NCBI GenBank assembly: GCA_024693045.1
Contig: JAILLQ010000020.1
Span: 124,001 to 188,000, forward strand
Origin: Treponema sp.
GTDB lineage: Bacteria; Spirochaetota; Spirochaetia; Treponematales; Treponemataceae
Reading direction: 5' to 3'
DNA: 64,000 bases
The position numbers were made by a program, and so were the translations under genes. Under the pieces are notes generated by a model. The model did no database searches and was not told the DNA's origin. It saw nothing but the letters and a program-made list of their open reading frames with translations. Below, piece by piece: positions 30,945 through 40,530 of this stretch (position 1 is its first letter; each line of letters starts with the position of its first letter).

Positions 30945-31568
30945 ATGCTTAACAATATTAAACTTTCAATTCTTTCGGGACTTATGATTTCTGTTGGAGG
31001 AATTATAAATCTTTCTTGTATTTCAAAAGGCTGGGCACCACTTGGAGCTGTATTATTTGCAGCCGGACTTTACACAATCTGTCTTTACGGATTTAACCTT
31101 TACACAGGAAAAGTCGGTTACATTGCCTACCATTTCAAGGATATTTCCTATATAAAACTTGTACTTCTTATTCTTGTATTTAATCTTCTTTCAACATACC
31201 TTTTGGGAATCTTAGCTTCTTACGCTTTTCCAATAATTGTTGAGCCAGCTAAAAAGATTTACGAAGCAAAACTTGCTTCTCCCCTATCAAAACTTTTGAT
31301 TACAGGTATTTTCTGCGGACTGCTAATGTTCCTTGCTGTTGATGCATGGAAAAAAGGTTCTCAGATTGGCTGTTTTATTTACATACCGGTATTTATTCTT
31401 AGTGGATTTGACCACTCTATAGCAAATTCTTTCTACAATGGAGCTGCAAATGGTTTTGAAAGTGCATTTACCATGCAGAATCTTTTGGTAGTTCTTACAG
31501 TTGTTATTGGAAATGCAGTCGGCGGTATGCTGGTTCCTCTTTTTACCAGAAAGTGGAAAGAAAACTGA
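30945..31568 (+). CDS. Formate/nitrite transporter (FNT) family channel, compact
   Basis: 207 residues, shorter than the usual 250-290. Family traits: six hydrophobic segments, AGLYTICLYGFNLYTGKVGY in TM2 (the T-G of the omega loop), GIFCGLLMFLAVDAWKKGSQ in TM4, GFDHSIANSFYNGAANGFES with the central His in TM5, and GNAVGGMLVPLF in TM6. It would carry formate, nitrite or a related monovalent anion. Divergent from queD; ends in a terminator before the mur genes. Substrate not determinable. Confidence 0.85.
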   Translation: MLNNIKLSILSGLMISVGGIINLSCISKGWAPLGAVLFAAGLYTICLYGFNLYTGKVGYIAYHFKDISYIKLVLLILVFNLLSTYLLGILASYAFPIIVEPAKKIYEAKLASPLSKLLITGIFCGLLMFLAVDAWKKGSQIGCFIYIPVFILSGFDHSIANSFYNGAANGFESAFTMQNLLVVLTVVIGNAVGGMLVPLFTRKWKEN

Positions 31569-31602
31569 ATTGTAAAAGAAAAAGCAAAACGCTAAACTTT
31601 AA

Positions 31603-31630
31603 AAGTCTGCGGAGGGCGGACTTATTTTAT
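31603..31630 (+). terminator. Intrinsic terminator after the FNT gene
   Basis: AAGTCTGC (31603-31610), loop GGAGG, GCGGACTT (31616-31623) with one T-G pair, followed by ATTTTAT. Separates the channel gene from murE. Confidence 0.65.
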
Positions 31631-31671
31631 ATAGAAGATTTTTATAAATGAAAATCTTTAAAAGGTTTATT

Positions 31672-33459
31672 ATGCAGAAATTGTTATCTCAACTGCTCCC
31701 ATCAATAGCTCATCAGGCAGTGGCAGCAGACGGTGTAACTCCTGTTTTAGATGCAGATATTGCACACATAGCTGTTACAAACCTTGTTTTTGATTCTAGA
31801 GAAGTAAGCGAAGGTTCTTTGTATTTTGCTCTTCCTGGAACTCACATTAATGGAAATGAATTTATTCCCCAGGCCATAGAAAAGGGAGCTTCGGCTATAG
31901 TTTTTCAGGGCGAACTTTCCAAAGAAGTAAAAGAAAAAGCTTCTAAACTGATTGCAAAAATGTACCTTGAAAGTCTGATTGGTGAAAACACTTATGGGCA
32001 GCCTGTAGACACAGAAAAATACAAAAAAGTTTTTCCAGCATTCATAAAAGTAGACGATGCCCGTTTTGCAATGTCTCCAATTTCAGATACATTTTACGAC
32101 TCACCATCAAAAAAACTTATTGTCATAGGAGTTACTGGAACAGAAGGCAAGTCTTCAACTGTTTCTTTTATATGGCAGCTTTTGCGTCTGGCTGGCGAAA
32201 AGGCAGGCTTTATTTCTACCGTAGAATACTCTTTTGGTGGAGAAGCTCTTGCAAATCCCCAGCACCAGACAACACCAGAAGCTCCTATCATTCATCACCA
32301 TTTAAATGAAATGCTTGAAAACGGATGTAAATACGCCGTAGTTGAAGCTTCTAGCCACGGTCTTTCAAATAAACTTAACAGACTGGGAAATGTTCTTTTT
32401 GACTGTGGCGTTTTTATGAATGTAACCCTTGAGCATTTGGAATTTCATAAAAACTTTGAAACCTATAGAAATGACAAGGCTAATCTTTTTAGAGCTTTAG
32501 ACAAGCACAAGCATATTAAAACGATAGCCGGTAAGGATGAATCGATTCCTTCTATTGGTATCGTAAACCTTGAAGATCCAAGTGCAGAATTTTTTATCAA
32601 TTCTACTAAAAAACATGTTTATGGATTTACAACAATGGGGCTCGCTGGAAAGGCTGCCGCTGAAAGCGGAGAAGATGCAAAAGCCCTTCCAAAAATTCCG
32701 GAAAATCTTCGCTACATGAAAGCCAGTAACATTGCAGCAGCCCGTTTTGGTTTAGATTTCAGTCTTGAAACCGACGGTGAAAATGCTTTATACCCTACAA
32801 ATTATGACCCTGTCATTCCAAGAGAATTAAAAAGATTACAAGTAAAAGCAAGCCTTCCTGGAGCCTTTAACGCCTACAACATAATGGCTTCAATAACAGC
32901 GGTTTCTTCAGTAACTGGAAAATCTTTTGAAGAATTAACAGCTTTAGTTCCTGAGTTAAAACCTGTAAAAGGTCGAATGACAGTAATCGATCAGGGACAG
33001 CCTTTTGAAGTTATCGTTGATTACGCCCACACTCCTAGTTCCTTTGAAACAATATTTCCTCCTGTTCGAAAAAGATGTACAGGTCGGATGATTTGTATTT
33101 TTGGAAGCGGCGGGGAAAGAGATCTTACTAAAAGACCTTTACAGGGTGAAATTGCTTCTAAATTCTGTGATATCGTAATTCTCGCCGATGAAGATCCTCG
33201 TGGAGAAGATCCAGTGAGTCTTTTAAAAGATATCGCTGTCGGAGCAGAAAAAGCTGGTAAAAAAATGAATGAAAACCTTTTTATCATTCATGAAAGACAA
33301 AAAGCAATTCGAGAGGCTTTTAGAAAAGCAGAAAAAGGTGATATTGTACTGCTTTTAGGAAAGAGTCATGAAAATTCTATTATCTATAAAGATTTTACTA
33401 TGCCTTATGACGAAATAAAAGAAGCCCAGACAGCTCTTTCTGAACTGGGCTATAAATAA
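31672..33459 (+). CDS. murE: UDP-MurNAc-tripeptide synthetase MurE
   Basis: Start set at ATG 31672 (MQKLLSQLLPSIAHQAVAAD) because AAAAGG lies 6 nt upstream; an in-frame ATG at 31648 is the alternative. About 595 residues, longer than E. coli MurE. ATP loop GVTGTEGKSSTV, the KGRM...VDYAH segment and C-terminal domain are intact. The specificity loop reads ADEDPRGEDP, containing the D-x-P-R form usual for diaminopimelate-adding enzymes, whereas some treponemes carry ornithine at this position. Adds the third amino acid of the stem peptide. First of a mur-ddl-mur set. Confidence 0.94.
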   Translation: MQKLLSQLLPSIAHQAVAADGVTPVLDADIAHIAVTNLVFDSREVSEGSLYFALPGTHINGNEFIPQAIEKGASAIVFQGELSKEVKEKASKLIAKMYLESLIGENTYGQPVDTEKYKKVFPAFIKVDDARFAMSPISDTFYDSPSKKLIVIGVTGTEGKSSTVSFIWQLLRLAGEKAGFISTVEYSFGGEALANPQHQTTPEAPIIHHHLNEMLENGCKYAVVEASSHGLSNKLNRLGNVLFDCGVFMNVTLEHLEFHKNFETYRNDKANLFRALDKHKHIKTIAGKDESIPSIGIVNLEDPSAEFFINSTKKHVYGFTTMGLAGKAAAESGEDAKALPKIPENLRYMKASNIAAARFGLDFSLETDGENALYPTNYDPVIPRELKRLQVKASLPGAFNAYNIMASITAVSSVTGKSFEELTALVPELKPVKGRMTVIDQGQPFEVIVDYAHTPSSFETIFPPVRKRCTGRMICIFGSGGERDLTKRPLQGEIASKFCDIVILADEDPRGEDPVSLLKDIAVGAEKAGKKMNENLFIIHERQKAIREAFRKAEKGDIVLLLGKSHENSIIYKDFTMPYDEIKEAQTALSELGYK

Positions 33460-33487
33460 ACTAAAGAGATAGTATCAGGAGAACTTT

Positions 33488-34615
33488 ATGAATATTACTT
33501 TGATATACGGTGGAAAAAGCGGTGAACACGAAATTTCTTTGATTTCCGCAGCTGCAATTGCTCGTGGACTTTCAAAAAATCATCAGCTCAATCTTATTGG
33601 AATTGCAAAAGACGGAAAATGGTATTTTCAGGATAAATCTGAATTAGACAGAATCCTTACAGACGAAAAAGCAGCGTTTAAAATCACAGAAGATTCCGAA
33701 AAAGCTGTTTTCGTAATACCGGGAGCCGGCAAAAAGACATTTAGAACAAAAGATACACTAATTGAAACAGACGTTGTTTTTCCAGCACTTCACGGAACAA
33801 ACGGAGAAGACGGAACAATTCAGGGACTTCTGGAAATGGCAGAAATTCCTTTTGTTGGCTGTACAACAATGGCAAGTTCTTTAACAATGGACAAAGAAAA
33901 AACTAAACAAGTGTTACAGACAGCAGGAATTCCGGTTGTTCCATACATCTGCATGAAAAGAAGTGATTTAAATGACAGCCATCGTTACGATGAAATTTTC
34001 CAGCGCTGCATAGATGAACTGGATTTTCCTATGTTCATCAAACCTTGTTGTGCAGGCTCGTCTAATGGGGCTAATAAAGCAAATAACAAAAAGGAACTTT
34101 CTTTCTATCTTATGGAAGCCTTTTGCTGGGATGATAAAGTTTTAATCGAAAAAGCTATCAATGCAAGAGAAATTGAATGTTCTGTAACAGGAAACTCAAC
34201 AACAGCTCACTCAGAAAATGAAGTAGAAATTGTAAAAGCCTATATTCCAGGAGAAATAATTCCAACTCATACTTTCTACGACTTTGATGCAAAATACAAT
34301 GATCCAAACGGAGCTGCACTAAAAATCCCGGCAGATCTTTCAACAGACTTGATTGAAACTGTTCGCTCTACTGCAGTTAAGGCATATAAAAGTTTGGACT
34401 GCGCCGGTCTTAGCAGAGTTGATTTCTTTGTTGAAAAAGAAAGCGGTAAACTTTATTTTAATGAAATAAACACAATGCCGGGATTTACTCAAATCAGTAT
34501 GTTCCCAAAAATGTGTGAAAAGGCAGGAGTAAAGTTTGAAGATTTAACAGATCTTTTAGTAAAAGAAGCCGTTTTGCGTTTCGGAACAAAAACTAAACTC
34601 ACTACATCCCGCTAA
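33488..34615 (+). CDS. ddl: D-alanine-D-alanine ligase
   Basis: 375 residues. ATP-grasp enzyme making the D-Ala-D-Ala dipeptide. Signatures: YGGKSGEHEISLISAAAIAR, FPALHGTNGEDGTIQGLLEM, MDKEKTKQVLQTAGIPVVPY, FIKPCCAGSSNGANKANNKK, SRVDFFVEKESGKLYFNEIN and TMPGFTQISMFPKM. All expected motifs, including the Lys and Glu residues of the ATP site, are visible. AGGAG precedes the ATG by about 7 nt. Confidence 0.96.
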   Translation: MNITLIYGGKSGEHEISLISAAAIARGLSKNHQLNLIGIAKDGKWYFQDKSELDRILTDEKAAFKITEDSEKAVFVIPGAGKKTFRTKDTLIETDVVFPALHGTNGEDGTIQGLLEMAEIPFVGCTTMASSLTMDKEKTKQVLQTAGIPVVPYICMKRSDLNDSHRYDEIFQRCIDELDFPMFIKPCCAGSSNGANKANNKKELSFYLMEAFCWDDKVLIEKAINAREIECSVTGNSTTAHSENEVEIVKAYIPGEIIPTHTFYDFDAKYNDPNGAALKIPADLSTDLIETVRSTAVKAYKSLDCAGLSRVDFFVEKESGKLYFNEINTMPGFTQISMFPKMCEKAGVKFEDLTDLLVKEAVLRFGTKTKLTTSR

Positions 34616-34630
34616 ATTAAGAGGAATAAA

Positions 34631-36163
34631 ATGTTTTCATATAAAAAAGGTTGCGTTTTTAACACACTTGAAGATATAAAAGAAAAAAAGATTACGATAA
34701 TGGGTCTTGGCCTTAATGGAGGCGGAGAAGCATGTGTCAGATTCTTTTTAAAATATGGTGCTAAAGTAATTGCAACCGATATGAAAACAGAAGAAGATTT
34801 AAAACCTACGATTGAAAGGCTCGAAAAAGATTCATCCCTAGACACCAAGAATCTTACCTACAGATTAGGTGAACATAGAATTGAAGATTTTGAAAATGCC
34901 GACTGTGTAATAAAAAACCCTGGAGTCAAAATTGAAGGCAATAAATATCTAGCTGCTGCAAAAAATATTGAAACAGATATAAGTATTTTTCTTCACTTTA
35001 CAAAGGCTCCTATTATTGCTGTAACTGGAAGCAAGGGAAAAAGTTCTACTGTAAGCGCCATTAATTACGGATTAAAACAGGCAGGATACAAAGCTTTTTT
35101 AGGCGGCAATATCACAGTTTCTCCATTAACCTTTCTTGAAGAAACAAATGAAAATACACCTGTAGTCCTTGAACTATCCAGCTGGCAGCTTGCCGATTTA
35201 AGAGGCAGAGAAGCTCTAAAGCCAAAAATCAGCGTAATTACAAAAATCGTTCCAGACCACCAGAACTGGTACCACGCAATGGAACCTTATGTAGCCGATA
35301 AAAGACTAATTTACGCTGATCAGGGGCCAGAGGATTATTCAATATTCGACTTTGAAGGCGACGAAGAAGGAACAGGTCCTAAGGAAGGAGGAAGCTGGGG
35401 AGACTTCTTTGCAAATGAAACTAAGGGAAAAGTTTTGCGTTATGCCAAGACAATTTCCGATGAAAAGGATTTTTTTAAAGAGAACCCAGATTTTTACGGA
35501 GTCTTCCAAACAAAAGATAAAAATGGAAACTTCTGTGGAAAAGTTATTCTTCCTGGAATGAAAGAATCTGAAATTATTATGCGAAAATTAAGCGTTCCTG
35601 GCGAACACATGAAAATTAATGCCTTAAACGCAGCCTTGGTTCTTAAACTTATGGGTGTAGAATCAGAAAAATGTGCAGAAATAATGCAAAGTTGGCCCGG
35701 AATTGACCATAGACTTCAATTTTTCCACGAAAGCAGGGGTGTAAAATTTTACAATGACTCATGTGCAACAGTTCCTGAAGCAGCCGCTGCCGCAAGTCAA
35801 TCTTTTGGAAAACCTGTTTACTTCCTAACTGGAGGTACAGACAAGGGGTTGAGTCTGGAAGTTCTAGCAGATACCTTAAGCGGTAAATCAGAAGTAAAAT
35901 ACCCGGTAAAATCTCTTTACCTCCTTGCAGGCTCTGCAACAGATAAATTATTACCAACTCTGCAAAAAGCAGAAGTGTTATACAAGGGACCTTTTAACAG
36001 CCTTAAAGAAATGCTTTCATCCCTAAAAGACGAACTGGACTCTCAAGAGCATACTGATGACATTGTTGTTTTTAGCCCTGGAGCTACTAGTTTTGGAATG
36101 TTCACAAACGAATTCGACCGCGGTAATAAATATATGAAAGAAATAAAGGATCTTTTTTGCTAA
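34631..36163 (+). CDS. murD: UDP-MurNAc-L-alanine:D-glutamate ligase MurD
   Basis: 510 residues, longer than typical (~450). N-terminal Rossmann-type domain (KITIMGLGLNGGGEACVRFF), ATP loop AVTGSKGKSSTVSAINYGLK, central ELSSWQLADLR, KIVPDHQNWYHAMEPYVADK, and C-terminal FYNDSCATVPEAAAAA with VYFLTGGTDKGL are present. An acidic insertion around 235-255 (FEGDEEGTGPKEGG) explains part of the extra length. Adds D-Glu to the stem peptide. Follows ddl by 15 bp. Confidence 0.94.
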   Translation: MFSYKKGCVFNTLEDIKEKKITIMGLGLNGGGEACVRFFLKYGAKVIATDMKTEEDLKPTIERLEKDSSLDTKNLTYRLGEHRIEDFENADCVIKNPGVKIEGNKYLAAAKNIETDISIFLHFTKAPIIAVTGSKGKSSTVSAINYGLKQAGYKAFLGGNITVSPLTFLEETNENTPVVLELSSWQLADLRGREALKPKISVITKIVPDHQNWYHAMEPYVADKRLIYADQGPEDYSIFDFEGDEEGTGPKEGGSWGDFFANETKGKVLRYAKTISDEKDFFKENPDFYGVFQTKDKNGNFCGKVILPGMKESEIIMRKLSVPGEHMKINALNAALVLKLMGVESEKCAEIMQSWPGIDHRLQFFHESRGVKFYNDSCATVPEAAAAASQSFGKPVYFLTGGTDKGLSLEVLADTLSGKSEVKYPVKSLYLLAGSATDKLLPTLQKAEVLYKGPFNSLKEMLSSLKDELDSQEHTDDIVVFSPGATSFGMFTNEFDRGNKYMKEIKDLFC

Positions 36164-36172
36164 TAAAAAAAT

Positions 36173-37111
36173 ATGAAAATTAAAGAAGTACTTTTTTATA
36201 TTATGATAATAACAAATCTGCTTCCTGCCTTTTCCATGGGACAGGAAGACGGTTTTACCTCTGACGAAAATGATAAGAGACATCCCCCGAAAAACTTAAT
36301 CTGCTTTCAAAAAGCCTATCCGGATATCGATTTTATACCTTCCTACGATCAGGAAAAGGAAGACTGGAAAATCGAAGTTGTCGTTCCCCAAAAAGACGGA
36401 AGCAAAAAGTCCACTATTCTTTATTGGTGTGAAAGCCGTCTCTTACCTGAAAACAAGCTGGAAGAAAAATACAAATACAGACGAATGCTTTACAAATACA
36501 GCAAAAATATTCCTGATCCGGCAAATTTTACAGAAGACGACATAAAAAAAATAAAAGACTTTACTTCTAAAGAAAATAGAAAAAACGGAGCCATTGATCC
36601 ACCTTTTTTATACAATGCAATCTACGACTGTGAAACCCGACTCTCTACAGAAAGGCACATAAAAACTTATGATTTTTTAACATTAAGTGTAAATGTACAT
36701 GAAAGAATCGGGGAAAACACAAAAAATGTTCATAAAAAAATCATGAACCTAAAAAGAGATGACGAACTTACTTATTTTTTCAAAACCTTGAACAGAACAG
36801 ATGGTTTTAACTGGAGAACTGTTAGGGACACTCAATCCCGCTCTTTCCACAGCATGGGATTGGCCATAGATATTCTGCCCCGGGGTTACTACCAGAAAAT
36901 AATTTACTGGGGCTGGCAAAAACAACTACATCCAGAAGACTGGTACATGACACCAATTTCAAAACGCTGGATTCCTCCTCAGAAAATAATTGATATTTTC
37001 TGGCAAGAAGGTTTTATCTGGGGCGGAACATGGGCCGTTTGGGACAACATGCATTTCGAATATCATCCTGAGCTGATTGAATATGCAAACAGCATATCAG
37101 TCAATAATTAA
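36173..37111 (+). CDS. Secreted M15-type D-Ala-D-Ala carboxypeptidase/endopeptidase-like protein
   Basis: 312 residues with an N-terminal hydrophobic segment (VLFYIMIITNLLPAFSMG) acting as a signal peptide. The C-terminal domain has SRSFHSMGLAIDILP (zinc His and Asp) and WDNMHFEYHPELIEY (zinc His), the layout of the M15 VanY/M15_4 peptidases. The N-terminal ~150 residues are charged and unclassified. It is encoded 9 bp after murD, so it belongs with the wall-synthesis cluster. Confidence 0.85.
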   Translation: MKIKEVLFYIMIITNLLPAFSMGQEDGFTSDENDKRHPPKNLICFQKAYPDIDFIPSYDQEKEDWKIEVVVPQKDGSKKSTILYWCESRLLPENKLEEKYKYRRMLYKYSKNIPDPANFTEDDIKKIKDFTSKENRKNGAIDPPFLYNAIYDCETRLSTERHIKTYDFLTLSVNVHERIGENTKNVHKKIMNLKRDDELTYFFKTLNRTDGFNWRTVRDTQSRSFHSMGLAIDILPRGYYQKIIYWGWQKQLHPEDWYMTPISKRWIPPQKIIDIFWQEGFIWGGTWAVWDNMHFEYHPELIEYANSISVNN

Positions 37112-37180
37112 AGCTTTTTTTCTTAGCGATACTAGGAAAAAATCATCATGTAGAATTTCACATCGATTTTTGCTATATTT

Positions 37181-38362
37181 ATGCAAATGTCCAAGAAAAA
37201 AGGAAAAATCACAAAAAGAATTATCAGAAATCTACGCTACACTCTTAAAAACCCACTTACATGGTTCTGGCTTTTTGTTTCGGTTCTACTATGTCTTATT
37301 ACTATTGTAAATTTTAGGACGGAAAACGAAGCTGGCATAGAATGTTTATGGGATTCTGTATGGTTTACACTGGTAACAATAATCGCAGGTTATTATGAAT
37401 ACTCACCGGTAAGCCTGCCAGGAAGAATTGCTAGCCTTCTACTTTTAGTATTTGGTATGCTTGTTCTTTCTCTTATTACCGGTAAACTCGCTTCATACTT
37501 TATGGACATTCAAATGAAAAAGGAGAAAGGACTCATGGCTATAAAAAACATCAAAGGACATTTTCTACTTTGTGGCTGGAGAAGCGGCTTTGAAAAGATT
37601 TTGGATACAATCATAAATACCAACCCGGAAATAAGTCCAGACATGATAGTCTTGATAAACGAAGCTCCTTCAGAACAGATAGAACAGCTTCTGGAATTGG
37701 AAAGATTTAAGGAAATCCACTACATTTCTGGTGATTTTGCAGATGAAAAGGTATTACGAAGAGCAAAAATAGAAAGTGCAGAAAGAGCTCTTATCATTTC
37801 CGATCATTCCAAGAAGTATTCTGATCTTGAAATTGATTCAAGAACAGTTCTTGCCGTAATTTCAATGACAAATATTAATCCTGGCATGTATCTGGCAGCA
37901 GAGTTAATCGACTCAAAGTTTGAAAAACACCTTAGAATGGCTCACTGTGATGAAATCATACTTACAACAGATTACGAACACAATCTTCTTGCCAGTGCTT
38001 CCGGAGGAATGGGCTATTCAAATGTAATGAGAAGTCTTATTAGTGATGACGCTGACTCTGGCATTTTAATAGAGGACATACCACATCAGTTTATAGGAAA
38101 GGCCCTGGTAGAATACAAAAGAAGTTTAAAATACCCAAAAGTTTTAATTGGACTTCTTTTAAATACAGGTAATTTTCATCAAAGAAGAAAAGATGCTCTT
38201 CGAGAAGCACAAAAAAATCCTGACATAAAAGCAGTTGTCGGCAATTTGAATAAAGTAAAACTTCTAAAGCCAAACCAACCAGTACTCACTCCACCTGATG
38301 ATTATGTAATCATGAGAAATACAAAGGCAATATTTGTTCGTGGAAAGCCATTGGAGTTTTAA
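37181..38362 (+). CDS. K+-channel-like membrane protein with TrkA-N/RCK domain and altered filter
   Basis: 393 residues. Two membrane helices (WFWLFVSVLLCLITIVNF and ASLLLLVFGMLVLSLITG) flank a pore loop. The selectivity filter reads A-G-Y-Y-E-Y-S-P (69-76) where K+ channels have V-G-Y-G-D-x-x-P, so the second filter Gly is Tyr72 and Asp is Glu73. The cytoplasmic part (from ~115) is an RCK/TrkA-N-like domain (KGHFLLCGWRSGFEKI, ISGDFADEKVLRRAKIESAE) resembling CASTOR/POLLUX-type channels. It lies 2 bp before a cyclic-nucleotide-binding protein gene. Confidence 0.85.
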   Translation: MQMSKKKGKITKRIIRNLRYTLKNPLTWFWLFVSVLLCLITIVNFRTENEAGIECLWDSVWFTLVTIIAGYYEYSPVSLPGRIASLLLLVFGMLVLSLITGKLASYFMDIQMKKEKGLMAIKNIKGHFLLCGWRSGFEKILDTIINTNPEISPDMIVLINEAPSEQIEQLLELERFKEIHYISGDFADEKVLRRAKIESAERALIISDHSKKYSDLEIDSRTVLAVISMTNINPGMYLAAELIDSKFEKHLRMAHCDEIILTTDYEHNLLASASGGMGYSNVMRSLISDDADSGILIEDIPHQFIGKALVEYKRSLKYPKVLIGLLLNTGNFHQRRKDALREAQKNPDIKAVVGNLNKVKLLKPNQPVLTPPDDYVIMRNTKAIFVRGKPLEF

Positions 38363-38364
38363 TT

Positions 38365-38883
38365 ATGGATAATTTTGAAACAGTCTTACCAAAAATTGCA
38401 GCGATACCTTTTTTCTCAGGATTTAACATTAAAAAAGATGAAGATGTAAAAATTCTAAAATCTGTATATGAAATCATAAATATTAAAAAGTTCAAAAAAG
38501 GTGATGTAATCATAAAAGAAGGTGCAAAGGGAGACCTCTGCTACATTTTATATTCAGGTTCTGTTAGTATTTCTCGAAAAACTCCTGCAGGAGATATAAT
38601 TGCTCTTGCAAACCTGACTTCAAAAGAAAACGTTTTCTTCGGTGAAAATGCCCTTATCACCAATGAACCAAGATCGGCAACCGTTACAGCCAGTTCTGAC
38701 TGCAGTACACTTGCTCTTTCAGGAAAAAAATTCCTGACACTTTGCGAACAATGTCCTATTCTAGGCTTTAGAGTGACTCTCTACCTTGCTCGCGAAATGT
38801 CAAAAACAATAAAAGCTACAAACAATGATAAAGCAACCCTATACGCAGCTTTATTTAACGAAATAGAAGGTAACTATGAATAA
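38365..38883 (+). CDS. Cyclic-nucleotide-binding domain protein
   Basis: 172 residues. A single CNB fold: KKGDVIIKEGAKGDLCYILY, SGSVSISRKTPAGD, and the phosphate-binding cassette FFGENALITNEPRSATV with Glu94 and Arg103, the residues that hold the cyclic phosphate ribose. No DNA-binding HTH or catalytic domain follows, only a helical tail of ~40 residues. It starts 2 bp after the channel stop, so it probably gates or senses for that channel as a separate subunit. It overlaps the next gene by 8 bp. Confidence 0.85.
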   Translation: MDNFETVLPKIAAIPFFSGFNIKKDEDVKILKSVYEIINIKKFKKGDVIIKEGAKGDLCYILYSGSVSISRKTPAGDIIALANLTSKENVFFGENALITNEPRSATVTASSDCSTLALSGKKFLTLCEQCPILGFRVTLYLAREMSKTIKATNNDKATLYAALFNEIEGNYE

Positions 38884-40528
38884 AACAGTTTATATTTTTG
38901 GCCACAAAAACCCAGATACTGACTCAATTGTATCAGCTACAGCATACGCAAAATTAAAACAGCTTCAAGGCTACGACAATTACAAAGCCGCAAGAGCAGG
39001 TCACTTTAATCCCCAGACTGATTATATATATAAAAAATTTAAGGTTGAATCTCCAAAGTACCTTTCTAATCTTACACCAAAAGTTGAATACTTCATGCAA
39101 GACAAGTGCGAAGTAGTTGACGAAAATGAATCTGTTTGGGCTGCAATTGCAAAAATGCAGGCAAATAATCTTCGTGCCCTTCCTGTTGTGGATTCCGACG
39201 GACATTATAAAGCCCTGCTCCATTATTCTGCATTTGCTCAAAAACTGCTCATTTTGTTGAATCCTGAATTAAAAACAAACATATCTACAAGTATAAATTT
39301 AATTATCAAAACAATGAATGCACAGCCTCTTGTCGTTCATAATCAGGATGACATATTTAAGGCATCAATTCTTGCCGGTGGCGCAAGCGACGAAACTTTT
39401 AAACAGATGCTTCAAGCCCGCTCTAGTGAAAACCTTATCGTAATCACAAGTGACCGCGAAAAAATTTACGAACTCTGTATAGAAAAGAAAATAAAACTTT
39501 TAATAATTACATCCGGCTATATGCTTTCAAAAGAATTAAAAGAAAAAGCAAAAGCAAATGGAGTAAGCGTTATCATGAGTCCTTATTCAACAAGCGACAC
39601 AGTAATGATGATTGCCTACTCAACTCCAGTTAGCATAATGGCTGACCCGGAAATCCAGGCAGTACAGCCTTCAGACACAATTTCAAGAATTCGCACAATA
39701 CTTTTGGAATCTCCAATCCGCCGTCTTCCTGTTGTTGACACAGAAAATAAAGTTATTGGAATTATTTCTGAACATGACCTTACTAATGAACCAAATATAA
39801 GACTCGTTTTAGTTGATCACAATGAAAAAACACAGGCTGTAGAAGGTGTTGAACATTATAAAATTGAAGAAGTTATTGATCACCATAGAATCGGAGGATT
39901 TTCAACTTCTTATCCAATTACCTTTATTAACAAACCTATTGGTTCAACTGCAACAATTATTACAACTCTTTATCAGGAAGCAAAAATTCCAATTCCAAAG
40001 GAAATTGCAAGTCTTTTGCTGTGTGGAATATTGAGCGATACATTGATTTTAAAATCGACAACAACAACAGAAATTGACCGACAGACGGCAGAATACCTTG
40101 CTAACATTACTGACTTAGACATTGAAACTATCGGCAGAGAGATACTTACAGCCGGAAGTAGAATTAAAGATAGAAGTGCAACAGAAGTTATTCACCAGGA
40201 TATGAAGGAATATCGAGAAGACAAGATTTGCTACACAGTTAGCCAGATTGAAGTTGGTGATTTGAAAGAAATCATGGACAGGAAGATGGATTTTCTTTCC
40301 GAACTGGAAATCGAACGAAGGGCAAACAAGGCTTTGTTCTCTGCCCTGCTTGTTACAGACATTACTCAGCTTTCTAGTATCCTTTTGATAGAATACGATC
40401 CTAAGTTTGAATCGTTTATAACATTCCAGAAGCAGGAAAAAAATGTTTACTTCTTAAAAGATGTTGTTAGCCGCAAAAAGCAGCTCATTCCTTTAATTAC
40501 AGAACTTGTTGAAAACTTTACAAATTAG
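38876..40528 (+). CDS. ppaC: Manganese-dependent family II pyrophosphatase with CBS/DRTGG regulatory insert
   Basis: 550 residues. DHH-type N-terminal motifs (VYIFGHKNPDTDSIVSATAY, later LVLVDHNEKTQAVEGV and EVIDHHRIGG) bind Mn. A long insert (~60-310) contains two CBS halves (WAAIAKMQANNLRALPVVDS and SRIRTILLESPIRRLPVVDT) with a DRTGG-like stretch between, the adenine-nucleotide-controlled form. The C-terminal DHHA2 domain closes the active site. Hydrolyses PPi. Co-transcribed with the channel and cNMP-binding genes. Confidence 0.95.
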   Translation: MNKTVYIFGHKNPDTDSIVSATAYAKLKQLQGYDNYKAARAGHFNPQTDYIYKKFKVESPKYLSNLTPKVEYFMQDKCEVVDENESVWAAIAKMQANNLRALPVVDSDGHYKALLHYSAFAQKLLILLNPELKTNISTSINLIIKTMNAQPLVVHNQDDIFKASILAGGASDETFKQMLQARSSENLIVITSDREKIYELCIEKKIKLLIITSGYMLSKELKEKAKANGVSVIMSPYSTSDTVMMIAYSTPVSIMADPEIQAVQPSDTISRIRTILLESPIRRLPVVDTENKVIGIISEHDLTNEPNIRLVLVDHNEKTQAVEGVEHYKIEEVIDHHRIGGFSTSYPITFINKPIGSTATIITTLYQEAKIPIPKEIASLLLCGILSDTLILKSTTTTEIDRQTAEYLANITDLDIETIGREILTAGSRIKDRSATEVIHQDMKEYREDKICYTVSQIEVGDLKEIMDRKMDFLSELEIERRANKALFSALLVTDITQLSSILLIEYDPKFESFITFQKQEKNVYFLKDVVSRKKQLIPLITELVENFTN

Positions 40529-40530
40529 TT

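Noticed and set aside
30856..30945. preQ1 or other riboswitch before queD
   Set aside because: The intergenic span is short and shared with a divergent promoter, and no pseudoknot-like motif was seen.
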